Positions 18,736-26,866 of a stretch of 64,000 bases of DNA are shown here, piece by piece. Each line of letters starts with the position of its first letter. Position 1 is the first letter of the stretch. Below the pieces are notes generated by a model, which did no database searches, was not told the origin of the DNA, and saw nothing but the letters and a program-made list of their open reading frames with translations. A program made the position numbers and the translations under genes. Source of the DNA: Streptomyces nigrescens (GTDB lineage Bacteria > Actinomycetota > Actinomycetes > Streptomycetales > Streptomycetaceae). The stretch covers positions 3,038,001-3,102,000 of the forward strand of contig AP026073.1 in assembly GCA_024349765.1 (NCBI GenBank), given 5' to 3'.

Positions 18736-19898
18736 GCCCCGCGCCCGCCTACGACGTCGTGGTGGCGGGCGGCGGTCCGGCAGGCTGCGCGGCCGCGCTG
18801 GCCCTCGTACGGGCCGGGCGCATGGTCCTGCTGGCCGACGCCGGTACCGGACCGCCCAAGGCCGGTGAGGCGCTGGTCCCCGTGGCGCGGCTGCTCCTCG
18901 CCGACCTCGGCGTCGACCGAACCGTCCTGGGCACCGGCCATCTGCCCTGCCACGGCAACCTCTCCGCCTGGGGCTCGGCCGAACTGCACGCCGTGGACTT
19001 CCTCCACGACCCGTACGGGCACGGCTGGCACCTCGACCGCGCGCTGTTCGACCGGCGGCTGCGCGCCGCCGCCCGCGCGGCCGGCGCCGACCTCGCCGAA
19101 CGCACCGCCGTACGGCGCCCCGCCCGGCAACCGGACGGCACCTGGCGGCTCGCCCTGCGCGACCGCTCCCGCGGGGACGAGGAACGCACGGTCCGCTGCC
19201 GCTGGGTGGTGGACGCCACCGGGCGGGGTGCGGCGATCGCCGTCCGCGCCGGCGCCCGGCGGCGGACCGGGGACCGGCTGACCGCCCTCCACCTGACCCT
19301 GGACCCGGCCCCGCAGCACACCGCCGACGGCCGTTCCCTGGTCGAGTCCGACCAGGACGGCTGGTGGTACACGGCCCTGCTGCCCTCCCGGCACCGGCTG
19401 GTCGCCTATTTCACCGACCCCGACCTGCCGGTCGCGGGCGGGCACGGCGCCGAGCGGTTCCGGGACCGGCTGCTGGCCACCCGGCACGTCGCCGGCCGGG
19501 CCCGCCCGCACGGGCTCACCCACCTTCCGCCACCCCGCCGGGCCGCCGCGCACACCGCCCATCTGAACCGGGTGCACGGCGACGGCTGGACGGCCGCCGG
19601 TGACGCGGCGGCCGCCTTCGACCCGCTCAGCTCCCAGGGCATCCTCACCGCCCTCTACACCGGGCTGAGTGCGGGCCGGGCGGTCGACGCCCGGCTCCAC
19701 GGCGACCGGACGGCACTGGCCGGGTACGCGGCGCAGGTCGCCACGGCCCGTTCCGCCTACCGGCACGACCACCGCGTCGTGCACGCCCGGGAAACCCGCT
19801 GGCCCGACCGCCCCTTCTGGGCCCGACGGCAGCACCACTCCCACCCGGACGCCCCCCACCCGAACACCCCCCACACGAAAGGCAGGACCTCACCATGA
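18732..19898 (+). CDS. LodB-type FAD-dependent maturation protein
   Basis: A 388-residue flavoprotein monooxygenase of the LodB/GoxB group. The Rossmann motif VVVAGGGPAGCAAALALVRA is at the N-terminus, the FAD ribityl-binding part GDAAAAFDPLSSQGI near residue 295, and it has tryptophan-halogenase-like overall organisation. In known pairs LodB is needed to form the tryptophylquinone of LodA. The start GTG overlaps the lodA stop as GTGA and the end overlaps the next gene as ATGA, so all three genes are translationally coupled. The frame runs back to 18351 inside lodA but that part is a shadow. Confidence 0.87.
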   Translation: MSPAPAYDVVVAGGGPAGCAAALALVRAGRMVLLADAGTGPPKAGEALVPVARLLLADLGVDRTVLGTGHLPCHGNLSAWGSAELHAVDFLHDPYGHGWHLDRALFDRRLRAAARAAGADLAERTAVRRPARQPDGTWRLALRDRSRGDEERTVRCRWVVDATGRGAAIAVRAGARRRTGDRLTALHLTLDPAPQHTADGRSLVESDQDGWWYTALLPSRHRLVAYFTDPDLPVAGGHGAERFRDRLLATRHVAGRARPHGLTHLPPPRRAAAHTAHLNRVHGDGWTAAGDAAAAFDPLSSQGILTALYTGLSAGRAVDARLHGDRTALAGYAAQVATARSAYRHDHRVVHARETRWPDRPFWARRQHHSHPDAPHPNTPHTKGRTSP

Positions 19899-20614
19899 GC
19901 ACCACCCCCGAAGCCGGCCACGCCGGCCACGAGCACATCCACCGCTTCCTGATCCTCGGCAAGAAGAACCTGTTCTTCTACCACCTGGCGCTGTACAACC
20001 CGCAGTCCGGCCACAACTACCAGGCGGTCTTCACCTTCACCATCAAGGACAGCGGTGAGCTGCGCGACATGTACCTCAAGGACCTGGCGCAGCACGAGAG
20101 CGAGCGGGTCTTCTACTCCCTGCGCTGTCCGCACCACTTCGAGCTCCCGGAGCTCCAGCAGGGCAAGGTCTTCCGGGTCCACCTGGAGCGGGTCGTCGTC
20201 GACAAGGACGGGAAGCGTGACTTCCAGCAGATGACGACGACCGAGACCGAGGTGGAGTGCAAGAAGGAGGACGTCCGCTACTTCCGCAAGCTCGGCGACC
20301 TCCCCTACCCCGAGTACCTCACCTACCTGATGTTCGGTGAGGGCGACGAGATCCACCTCGCGCACCAGCTCGCGGCCCGCCCGAACTGGGACGAGGCGGT
20401 CACCATCAGCCCCGCGTCGGCCATCGACCCGGCGACCCTGAAGAAGGTCCCGACCTTCGTCATCGAGTCGATCAAGGACGCGCACGACAAGCTCATCGAG
20501 AGCCCGCTGAAGAAGGGCCAGCAGTACCAGGGCAAGCTCAACGGAAACGGCACGAACGTCGACTTCACCGTGGGCCGCCAGGGCTGGTGGAACCACACCA
20601 GCCTCAACAGCTGA
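19895..20614 (+). CDS. Unrecognised third protein of the LodA/LodB operon
   Basis: A 239-residue soluble protein with no family I can name. It has a His-rich N-terminus (HAGHEHIHRFLILGKKNLFF), many aromatic residues, alternating strands suggestive of a beta-rich fold, and no signal peptide or membrane segment. No cofactor or catalytic motif is visible. Its ATG overlaps the lodB stop (ATGA) and a ribosome-binding AGG lies just upstream, so it is made together with LodA and LodB. It may be a chaperone, subunit or accessory factor for quinone biogenesis, or a partner that uses the product; this rests on context alone. A bidirectional terminator follows. Confidence 0.85.
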   Translation: MSTTPEAGHAGHEHIHRFLILGKKNLFFYHLALYNPQSGHNYQAVFTFTIKDSGELRDMYLKDLAQHESERVFYSLRCPHHFELPELQQGKVFRVHLERVVVDKDGKRDFQQMTTTETEVECKKEDVRYFRKLGDLPYPEYLTYLMFGEGDEIHLAHQLAARPNWDEAVTISPASAIDPATLKKVPTFVIESIKDAHDKLIESPLKKGQQYQGKLNGNGTNVDFTVGRQGWWNHTSLNS

Positions 20615-20628
20615 CCGACCCCACAGGT

Positions 20629-20658
20629 GCCCGGGCCGCGACCCCTCGCGGCCCGGGC
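20629..20658. terminator. Bidirectional terminator between convergent operons
   Basis: A perfect 13-bp stem, GCCCGGGCCGCGA (20629-20641) with 20646-20658, has a 4-base CCCC loop. It sits in the 48-base gap between the lod operon and the convergent caspase-ATPase gene, followed by TTCCTC on the plus strand. Confidence 0.8.
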
Positions 20659-20662
20659 TTCC

Positions 20663-23600
20663 TCAGGCGGGCGGGGACCAGGCCGTCTGGACCAGCCGTG
20701 CCTCCCGCTTGCGGTTGACGAACAGCGCCCGCCCCGGCGGGAGGTGGCGCGCGCGGTGGTTGCCGACCAGGTGCCCCTCACCCGGGTCGCCGGCCAACAG
20801 CAGCCCCTGCGCGCCCAGTTCGAGGGTGCGCTGCATCACGGGCTCGAACGACGCCCGGCCGGCGCCCGAGGAACTGCGCGCCAGGATCAGCCGCAGCCCC
20901 AGATCGCGCGCGAACGGCAGGTATTCCAGCAATGGCTGCAGCGGGTTGCCGCTGCTCGTCGCCACCAGGTCGTAGTCGTCGACGAACACGTAGGCGTCCG
21001 GCAGGTCGTACCAGCTGCGCTTGCGCAACTGCTCGGGGGTGACGTCCGGCCCGGGCATCCGGCGGCTCAGCGAACCGGCGAGGCCGGCGATCACCTCCTT
21101 CAACTGCGGTGCCATACCGCAGTAGTGGGAGATATGACTGTCCGGGATGTCGCCCAGGAGGGACCGGCGGTAGTCGGCGACGACCAGCAGGGCCCGCTCC
21201 GCCGGGTGGCGCTCGGCGATCTGCCGGGCCAGCAGCCGCAGCAGCGACGACTTGCCGGACTCGCTCTCGCCGTAGACGACCAGCAGCGGATCGGTCTCGA
21301 AGTCGAGGTGCACCGGGGCGAGCGTGGTCTCGTCGAGGGCGAACGGGATGCCGGTGGCGGGGCCGTCGCCCGGCTGCGGCAGCGCATCGACCGGGAGCAG
21401 GGCCGGCAGCATGCGGACCTTCGGCGCGGTCGGCCCGTTCCAGTGCGTGCGCACCGCGTTCACCAGCTCCGCCAGGGCCTCCCCGAGCGTGTCGGGGTCG
21501 GGGCGGCCGTCCAGCCGCGGCAGCGCGGCGAGGAAGTGGTCCCGGTCGGGCGACAGACCACGGCCGGGCCGCCCGATCGGCACGTTCTCGGCCTGCCGGC
21601 GGTCGACCTCCGACTCCAGCGGGTCGCCCAGGCGCAGTTCCACCCGGTTGAGCAGCAGATCGCGCAGCGCGGGCCGGACCTCGGTGTGCCGGTTGGCGCC
21701 GAGGAGGAGGTGGACGCCCAGACCGAGGCCGCGGCCGGCGATGTCGAGGACGGCGGACTCCAGCTCGTCGTGGTCGGACCGGAACGACGACCAGCCGTCG
21801 ATCACCAGGAACACGTCGCCGTACGCCTCGTCGGGGAAGTGCCCGGCGGCCCGGCGCTTGCGGTAGGTGACCATGGAGTCGAGGGAGTGCGAGCGGAAGA
21901 ACTCCTCGCGGCGGTCGAGGATGCCGGCGACCTCGGAGATCGTCCGCCGCACCTTGTCGGGGTCCAGCCGGGAGGCGATCGTACCGACATGCGGCAGGCC
22001 CTCGACGTCGAGCAACCCGCCGCCCCCGAAGTCGACGCCGTAGAACTGCACTTCACGCGGAGTGTGGGTGAGGGCGAACGCGGCGATCACCGAGCGCAGC
22101 GCGGTCGACTTGCCGGACTGGGGGCCACCGACGAACAGCCCGTGGCCGGCCGCGCCGGAGAAGTCCAGGTACCGCACGTCGCGCCGTTGCTCGTACGGCT
22201 TGTCCACCACCCCCGCGGGCACCACGAGTGCGCTGGGGGCGAACCCGTCCGCGTGCAGGCCCCGTGCGGGCGTCACTGCGAGCGGCGGCAGCAGCTGGTC
22301 GACCGTCGGCGACTCGTCCAGCGGCGGCAGCCACACCTGGTGCGCCGCCGGCCCCCGACCGTCCATCCGCTGCACCAGCACGTCCAGGACGGTGTCGGCG
22401 AGCGCATCCGGATGCTCGGCCGCACGACCGGGAGCCCGGTAGACGCCGGAGACGTACGCGGCCTTGAAACGTGCCATGGCGTCGCCGTCGTGCCGGAGGA
22501 GGCCGGACCCCGGCGCGCTCGGCAGGTGGTAGGCGTCCGGAACGCCGATCGCGGCCCGTGACTCCGCGGCGGAGAACGTCCGCAGCCCGATCCGGTACGA
22601 CAGATAGGTGTCCAGGCCGCGCAGCTTGCCCTCTTCCAGCCGCTGCGAGGCGAGCAGCATGTGCACGCCCAGGGAGCGGCCGATCCGGCCGATCTGGATG
22701 AACATCTCGATGAAGTCGGGCTTCGCGGTGAGCAGTTCGCTGAACTCGTCGACCACCAGGACGAGGGAGGGCAGCGGCATCAGAGGCGCGCCGGCGGCCC
22801 GGGCGTTCTCGTAGGCGGTGACGTTGGGGTAGTTGCCGGCGTCCCGCAACAACTCCTGGCGGCGTTGGAGTTCGCCGGTGATCGCATCCCGCATCCGGTC
22901 GATCAGCGCCATGTCATCGGCGAGATTGGTGATCACGGCCGCGACGTGCGGCAGCAGCGACATGCCGGCGAAGGTCGCGCCGCCCTTGAAGTCCGCCAGG
23001 ATGAAGTTGAGGTTCTCCGAGGAGTGCGTGACCGCCAGCGCCAGCACCAGGGTGCGCAGCAGCTCGGACTTGCCGGAGCCGGTCGAGCCGACGCACAGCC
23101 CGTGCGGGCCCATGCCCTCCAGCGAGGCTTCCTTGAGGTCGAGCATGACGGGCTGCCCGTCCGGCCCGACGCCGATCGGCACCCGCAGCCGCTCCAGCGC
23201 GGTGCGCGGCCGCCACGCCTGGGCGGCGTCGAACGTCCCGGGATCCCCGATCCCCATCAGCTGGGTGAAATCGAGCTGGTCCAGGGTGCGCGAAACGGGC
23301 GGCGCGATGTCGTCGGCCGGCGACCGCGACCAGCCGCCGCGGGCCTGCTGCCCGAGCGCGGCCGCCGCCGTCGCCAGATCGTCCACGGTGGTGAGGCCGT
23401 CCGTCCGGGGCAGGGCGATGTGCACGTACCGCTTCTCGGCCCGGTCGGTGCACAGGGCCACCCCGGGGGTCGCCGGGGTCAGCCGCGCGGCCGGCTCCGG
23501 GTGGACGAGGGAATCGTCGGGGGAGCTGAGCGCCAGCTCGAAGCGGGTCAGCATCACGTCGAGCAGCGACTTGGGCAGGGCCGACCAGTGCGGTGTGGTC

Positions 23601-25012
23601 ACCGCGAGGTGCACACCGTGCCGCAGGCTCGTCGCCCCGATGCCCCGCAGCGCCACCGCGAGGTCCTGGAAGTTGTCGGCGAACTCCGGCCAGCCGTCGA
23701 CCAGCAGGAACAGATCGCCCACCGGCTGGTCGGAGAGTTCGCCGCGGGCCCGCGCACCGCGGTACGCCTCGATGGAGTCGATCGACGGCAGCTGCCCGAA
23801 CTGGTTCTCCCGCAGGGTGTTGAGCCAGACGGCGTGCGCCACCATGCGGTGCACCTCGTCGGGGTTCTGCCGGTGGGCGATGCCGCGGACGTGCGGCAGA
23901 TGCGTCAGCCGGCGCAGTCCGCCGCCGCCGAAGTCGAGGCAGTGGAACTCGACCTCGTGCGGGGTGTGCGTCAGGGCCAGTGACGTCACCAGGGTCTGCA
24001 GCAGCAGCGTCTTGCCGCTGCGCGGACCACCGGCCACCGCGACGTGTCCGGCACCTCCGGACAGGTCCACGCAGTGGGTGCGGACCCGGCGGCCCTCCGT
24101 GCGGTGCGACCGGCCGACCGGGGTGATCAGGCGGCCGCTGTCCCGCCAGTCCACCGCCGACAGCCCGCGCTCCTCGGTCACCGTCAGCGGCGGCAGCAAC
24201 TGGTCCAGCGTGGTCAGGGGAGACGGGCCCTCGGTCTCGGTGAGGCTCGGGAACGGCCGGTGCGCGTGCGCGGCCGCCTTCGACAGTCGCAGCCGGTTGC
24301 CGCCCTGGATGTCGCTGCCGAAGAACGTCGGCTTCTGCTCATGGGTACGGGCGACCACCTCGGCCACGTACTGGTACAGCTCCTGCGCCGTGACCCAGCC
24401 GTCCTCGTCGAGGTCCGCCCGGCCCGTGGTGAGGCCGTCGATCACCGCGCGGGTGAAGACCGAGCTCCACTCGGCCGCGCCGGCCCCCGGGGTCTCGTCC
24501 TCCAGGGCCTCCTGGACGGAGTTGGCCGCGGTGATCACATAGCTGCCGCGGTCGACGAACTGCCGGGGGATGTCCTCGGTGTCCGCACCGCCCTTGGACG
24601 CACCGAACGCACCGGAGAAGCAGCAGTCCAGCAGGGCGATCTTCTGTTTGGCCCGGCTGTACTCCATCGACTCCTTGATGAACTCCGCCGAGACCGAGCT
24701 GGCCCGGACCATCTCACGGCTGGACCTGACGGTCGCGAAGTGCAGCCGGCCGCGGCCGTCCTTCAGCCCGTGGCAGGAGAGATAGACCAGGGCGAGGTCG
24801 ACCCCGCGGGCCTGGAAGAGCCGCTCGACGGCCTCCTCGATGACGGCCTTCGACTCGTCGACCAGCACCTGGACGGAATCGAACTGCCCGACGTCGGGGT
24901 CCTCGAGGAGCGCGGCCAGCTTCCGGGCGTCGTGCACCGGCGAACGCAGCTGAGGGAGCGTGTCGTCGAGATAGCGCTCGGTGGCGATGAGCAGGGCACG
25001 CCGTTCACCCAC
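20663..25012 (-). CDS. Caspase (EACC1-associated type) fused to four FtsK/EccC-type ATPase modules
   Basis: A 1449-residue soluble protein. Residues 1-240 form a C14 caspase/metacaspase-like domain with catalytic His81 (YLSCHG) and Cys131 (LLDCCFSG). Residues 200-211 (DLDEDGWVTAQE) match the 12-residue EF-hand loop, so calcium control is possible. Four P-loop modules follow, with Walker A motifs at 328 (GGPRSGKT), 642 (GSTGSGKS), 962 (GGPQSGKS) and 1248 (GESESGKS). Only the second has a standard Walker B (VLVVDEFSE); the others have DG or DD. The order looks like EccC of type VII secretion with an extra D2-like copy before D1, and without the EccC membrane helices. GTG 25012 follows GGGAGG. 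It lies 51 bases downstream of the EACC1 gene. It is probably a conflict/suicide effector with an ATPase sensor or switch; the target is unknown. Confidence 0.9.
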   Translation of the reverse strand: MGERRALLIATERYLDDTLPQLRSPVHDARKLAALLEDPDVGQFDSVQVLVDESKAVIEEAVERLFQARGVDLALVYLSCHGLKDGRGRLHFATVRSSREMVRASSVSAEFIKESMEYSRAKQKIALLDCCFSGAFGASKGGADTEDIPRQFVDRGSYVITAANSVQEALEDETPGAGAAEWSSVFTRAVIDGLTTGRADLDEDGWVTAQELYQYVAEVVARTHEQKPTFFGSDIQGGNRLRLSKAAAHAHRPFPSLTETEGPSPLTTLDQLLPPLTVTEERGLSAVDWRDSGRLITPVGRSHRTEGRRVRTHCVDLSGGAGHVAVAGGPRSGKTLLLQTLVTSLALTHTPHEVEFHCLDFGGGGLRRLTHLPHVRGIAHRQNPDEVHRMVAHAVWLNTLRENQFGQLPSIDSIEAYRGARARGELSDQPVGDLFLLVDGWPEFADNFQDLAVALRGIGATSLRHGVHLAVTTPHWSALPKSLLDVMLTRFELALSSPDDSLVHPEPAARLTPATPGVALCTDRAEKRYVHIALPRTDGLTTVDDLATAAAALGQQARGGWSRSPADDIAPPVSRTLDQLDFTQLMGIGDPGTFDAAQAWRPRTALERLRVPIGVGPDGQPVMLDLKEASLEGMGPHGLCVGSTGSGKSELLRTLVLALAVTHSSENLNFILADFKGGATFAGMSLLPHVAAVITNLADDMALIDRMRDAITGELQRRQELLRDAGNYPNVTAYENARAAGAPLMPLPSLVLVVDEFSELLTAKPDFIEMFIQIGRIGRSLGVHMLLASQRLEEGKLRGLDTYLSYRIGLRTFSAAESRAAIGVPDAYHLPSAPGSGLLRHDGDAMARFKAAYVSGVYRAPGRAAEHPDALADTVLDVLVQRMDGRGPAAHQVWLPPLDESPTVDQLLPPLAVTPARGLHADGFAPSALVVPAGVVDKPYEQRRDVRYLDFSGAAGHGLFVGGPQSGKSTALRSVIAAFALTHTPREVQFYGVDFGGGGLLDVEGLPHVGTIASRLDPDKVRRTISEVAGILDRREEFFRSHSLDSMVTYRKRRAAGHFPDEAYGDVFLVIDGWSSFRSDHDELESAVLDIAGRGLGLGVHLLLGANRHTEVRPALRDLLLNRVELRLGDPLESEVDRRQAENVPIGRPGRGLSPDRDHFLAALPRLDGRPDPDTLGEALAELVNAVRTHWNGPTAPKVRMLPALLPVDALPQPGDGPATGIPFALDETTLAPVHLDFETDPLLVVYGESESGKSSLLRLLARQIAERHPAERALLVVADYRRSLLGDIPDSHISHYCGMAPQLKEVIAGLAGSLSRRMPGPDVTPEQLRKRSWYDLPDAYVFVDDYDLVATSSGNPLQPLLEYLPFARDLGLRLILARSSSGAGRASFEPVMQRTLELGAQGLLLAGDPGEGHLVGNHRARHLPPGRALFVNRKREARLVQTAWSPPA

Positions 25013-25063
25013 CCGAACCTCCCGCGCTCACCGCCGCCCGGCCGACAGCATGGTGACGGACCA

Positions 25064-25519
25064 TCAGGCGCCTCCCGCCGACCCCTCCAGGGCCGCCGGT
25101 GCCGGCGGTTCCGACGTCGGTGCGGTGCCCGCGCCGGACCCGTCGTCGGCGGCCAGGGCCTGGATCCAGGCCTCCACCACCGCCTCCTGCGTCTTCTTCG
25201 AGACCCCCTCGATCTCCAACCGCCGCTCCCCGCTGACCAGCACGGCCTTGCGGGCCCCGCTGCGCTTGATCCACTCCCGCACCACGAGCGTCAGGGACCG
25301 CAGCGCGGCGACCGAGAACCCTCCGCTGACCACCAGTGTCGTGAGCGACGACAACACCCCGCTCTTGCCGCCCACCGCCCCGGGCTCCTGCCCGCGCGCC
25401 ACATCGGGCAGATCCAGCGCCAGCAACTCCTCCAGGAGCCCTCGCGTCAGTTCGTCCAGTTCCTGCGCATCGGCGTCCTCGTCGTGCACGACGACGGTGA
25501 CGTCCCCCGTGATCGTCAT
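25064..25519 (-). CDS. Effector-associated constant component (EACC1)-type small protein
   Basis: A 151-residue protein. Segments in order are an N-terminal strand TITGDVTVVVHDEDADAQEL, an acidic helix, a hydrophobic segment LSSLTTLVVSGGFSVAALRS, and a compact part RKAVLVSGERRLEIEGVSKK. The tail is Ala/Pro/Ser-rich. This matches my recollection of the EACC1 family, small proteins constantly encoded beside variable effectors such as caspases in actinobacterial conflict systems. ATG 25519 is preceded by AAGGGTGG. It is the first gene of a two-gene operon with the caspase-ATPase. It may tether or restrain the effector; that is inference. Confidence 0.82.
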   Translation of the reverse strand: MTITGDVTVVVHDEDADAQELDELTRGLLEELLALDLPDVARGQEPGAVGGKSGVLSSLTTLVVSGGFSVAALRSLTLVVREWIKRSGARKAVLVSGERRLEIEGVSKKTQEAVVEAWIQALAADDGSGAGTAPTSEPPAPAALEGSAGGA

Positions 25520-25682
25520 GAGCCACCCTTCTCGTTGCTGCGGATTCTAGAGGCAGCAGCAGCGCCGTGTGAGACGCGTGAGTGACCCAACATGGTTGCA
25601 GGTCAAGGAGGTTGAGAAGACGCGGTGGCGGAGCGGAGGCGGTACCCGTGGTCCGCCCCCTGCGGGGTACGCCGCCCCGGAC

Positions 25683-25969
25683 TCAGCGGCAGAGTGCGCC
25701 GAGGTCGGCGGAGAAGGTCGGGAACTCCGCCTCGGCCTCGTCGGTGATCTGCCGGGCCGGCCGGCGCCGGGTCGTGGCGTGGCGCTCGGCGAGGGCGGTC
25801 AACGCGGCGTCCGGGCGGGACGCGCGGTCGTCCATCACGGCCTCCACCGGCCCGACGCCGTCGGCCGGCACCCACAGGAAGCCGGACAGGTCCCCGAGTC
25901 GAACTCGACGTCGGCCACCTCGGCGAGCGCGGGCGGGAAGCGGCGGTCGCCGCCGGGAATCTCGTTCAT
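25683..25969 (-). pseudogene. Internally deleted, frameshifted remnant of a conserved hypothetical gene
   Basis: The N-terminal part starts at ATG 25969 (MNEIPGGDRRFPPALAEVAD). It is followed within one codon or two by a different frame that reads SGFLWVPADGVGPVEAVMDD and ends LGALCR at 25683. The two halves look like the first and last parts of one longer actinobacterial protein I recall (roughly 150 residues or more), with the middle missing. The junction is near 25890-25897. Neither half is likely functional. It lies upstream of, and on the same strand as, the EACC1 operon. Confidence 0.6.
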
Positions 25970-26064
25970 GGTCACAAGCTGACGGCCGTCACTGACAACG
26001 CCGCTCGGGCCCCTGGCCGTCCCCGCGCGGGGGCACGACCAGGGGCACCGGAGCACCGGCGGGA

Positions 26065-26754
26065 TCAGTGCTGCTGCGCCTTGCGGCGGCGGAACACCAG
26101 GTAGCCGCCGCCCGCCACGAGCAGGGCCGCGGCGGTCGACAGCAGGCCGACGGGCGCGCCGTTACCGGTCTCGGCCAGGTCGCCGCCCTGCGCGGAGCGC
26201 GACGGCGACGGCGCGGCGGACGCGGAAGCCGAGGACGTCGGGGCGGTGCCCGCGGGGGCGGAGGAGGTCGGCGAGGCGCTCGGCTTCGCCGCCGGCCCGC
26301 CCGCGGAGGCGGACGCCGACGGCTTGCCGGCGCCGGGCCCGCCGGCGTCCTTGCAGTCGGTCCAGAACACCTTGTGCTTGGCCTTGCCGTGCTCGCCGGC
26401 GAAGTTCCAGAACAGCTTGTAGTGGCCGTCGGGCAGGGACAGGTCCTGCGTCCGGCCGTGGCCCTCGCCGTCCAGCGTCAGGGAGCCGGACGTGACCGTC
26501 TCCCCCTTGCTGTGGGCGGTCGGGGCCCAGGCCTCGATGTGCCACTCGACCTGCTGGGCACCGTCGAAGCCGAAGGAGTCGAGGTAGAAGGTGCAGACGT
26601 GCGGCTCGTTCTTGCGGAGGTCCACGCCGGTCTTGGCGTCGTGGATCTTCACGGTGCCGTTGTCGCCGGGGGGAGCGGCGTAAGCGGAAGGGGCGGTCAG
26701 CAGGGCCGCGGCCACGGCGGCCGTGAGCGAGCCTGCGAAAACAAGCGGGCGCAT
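26065..26754 (-). CDS. LAETG-anchored cell-surface protein (sortase substrate)
   Basis: A 229-residue exported surface protein. A signal peptide (cleavage after PSAYA) is followed by a beta-rich domain of about 115 residues with two cysteines (VCTFYLDSF and FWTDCKD). A long Ser/Ala/Pro wall-spanning linker comes next, then the sorting signal LAETG, a hydrophobic helix and a positive tail (RRRKAQQH). LAXTG is the class E sortase motif typical of Streptomyces. Start ATG 26754 is favoured by a GGA at suitable distance; ATG 26760 is also possible. The function of the extracellular domain is unknown. Confidence 0.9.
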   Translation of the reverse strand: MRPLVFAGSLTAAVAAALLTAPSAYAAPPGDNGTVKIHDAKTGVDLRKNEPHVCTFYLDSFGFDGAQQVEWHIEAWAPTAHSKGETVTSGSLTLDGEGHGRTQDLSLPDGHYKLFWNFAGEHGKAKHKVFWTDCKDAGGPGAGKPSASASAGGPAAKPSASPTSSAPAGTAPTSSASASAAPSPSRSAQGGDLAETGNGAPVGLLSTAAALLVAGGGYLVFRRRKAQQH

Positions 26755-26866
26755 GGGCATTCCATCGGTGAAAGGGGAACGTTGCCGTGGGGGGCGGCTC
26801 AGCTTCCTGTCGACCTCGGGAACCCGTCAAGGAGCCGCACGTCACTTATGCCATCAGGTGCCTCAC

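Noticed and set aside
16714-20614. LodA/LodB locus as a RiPP or other natural-product cluster
   Set aside because: No precursor peptide, carrier domain, synthase or transporter is adjacent; an amino-acid oxidase operon explains the genes.
20627-25585. Several long plus-strand frames opposite the caspase-ATPase gene
   Set aside because: Antisense shadows with biased composition; the minus-strand protein has clear catalytic motifs throughout.
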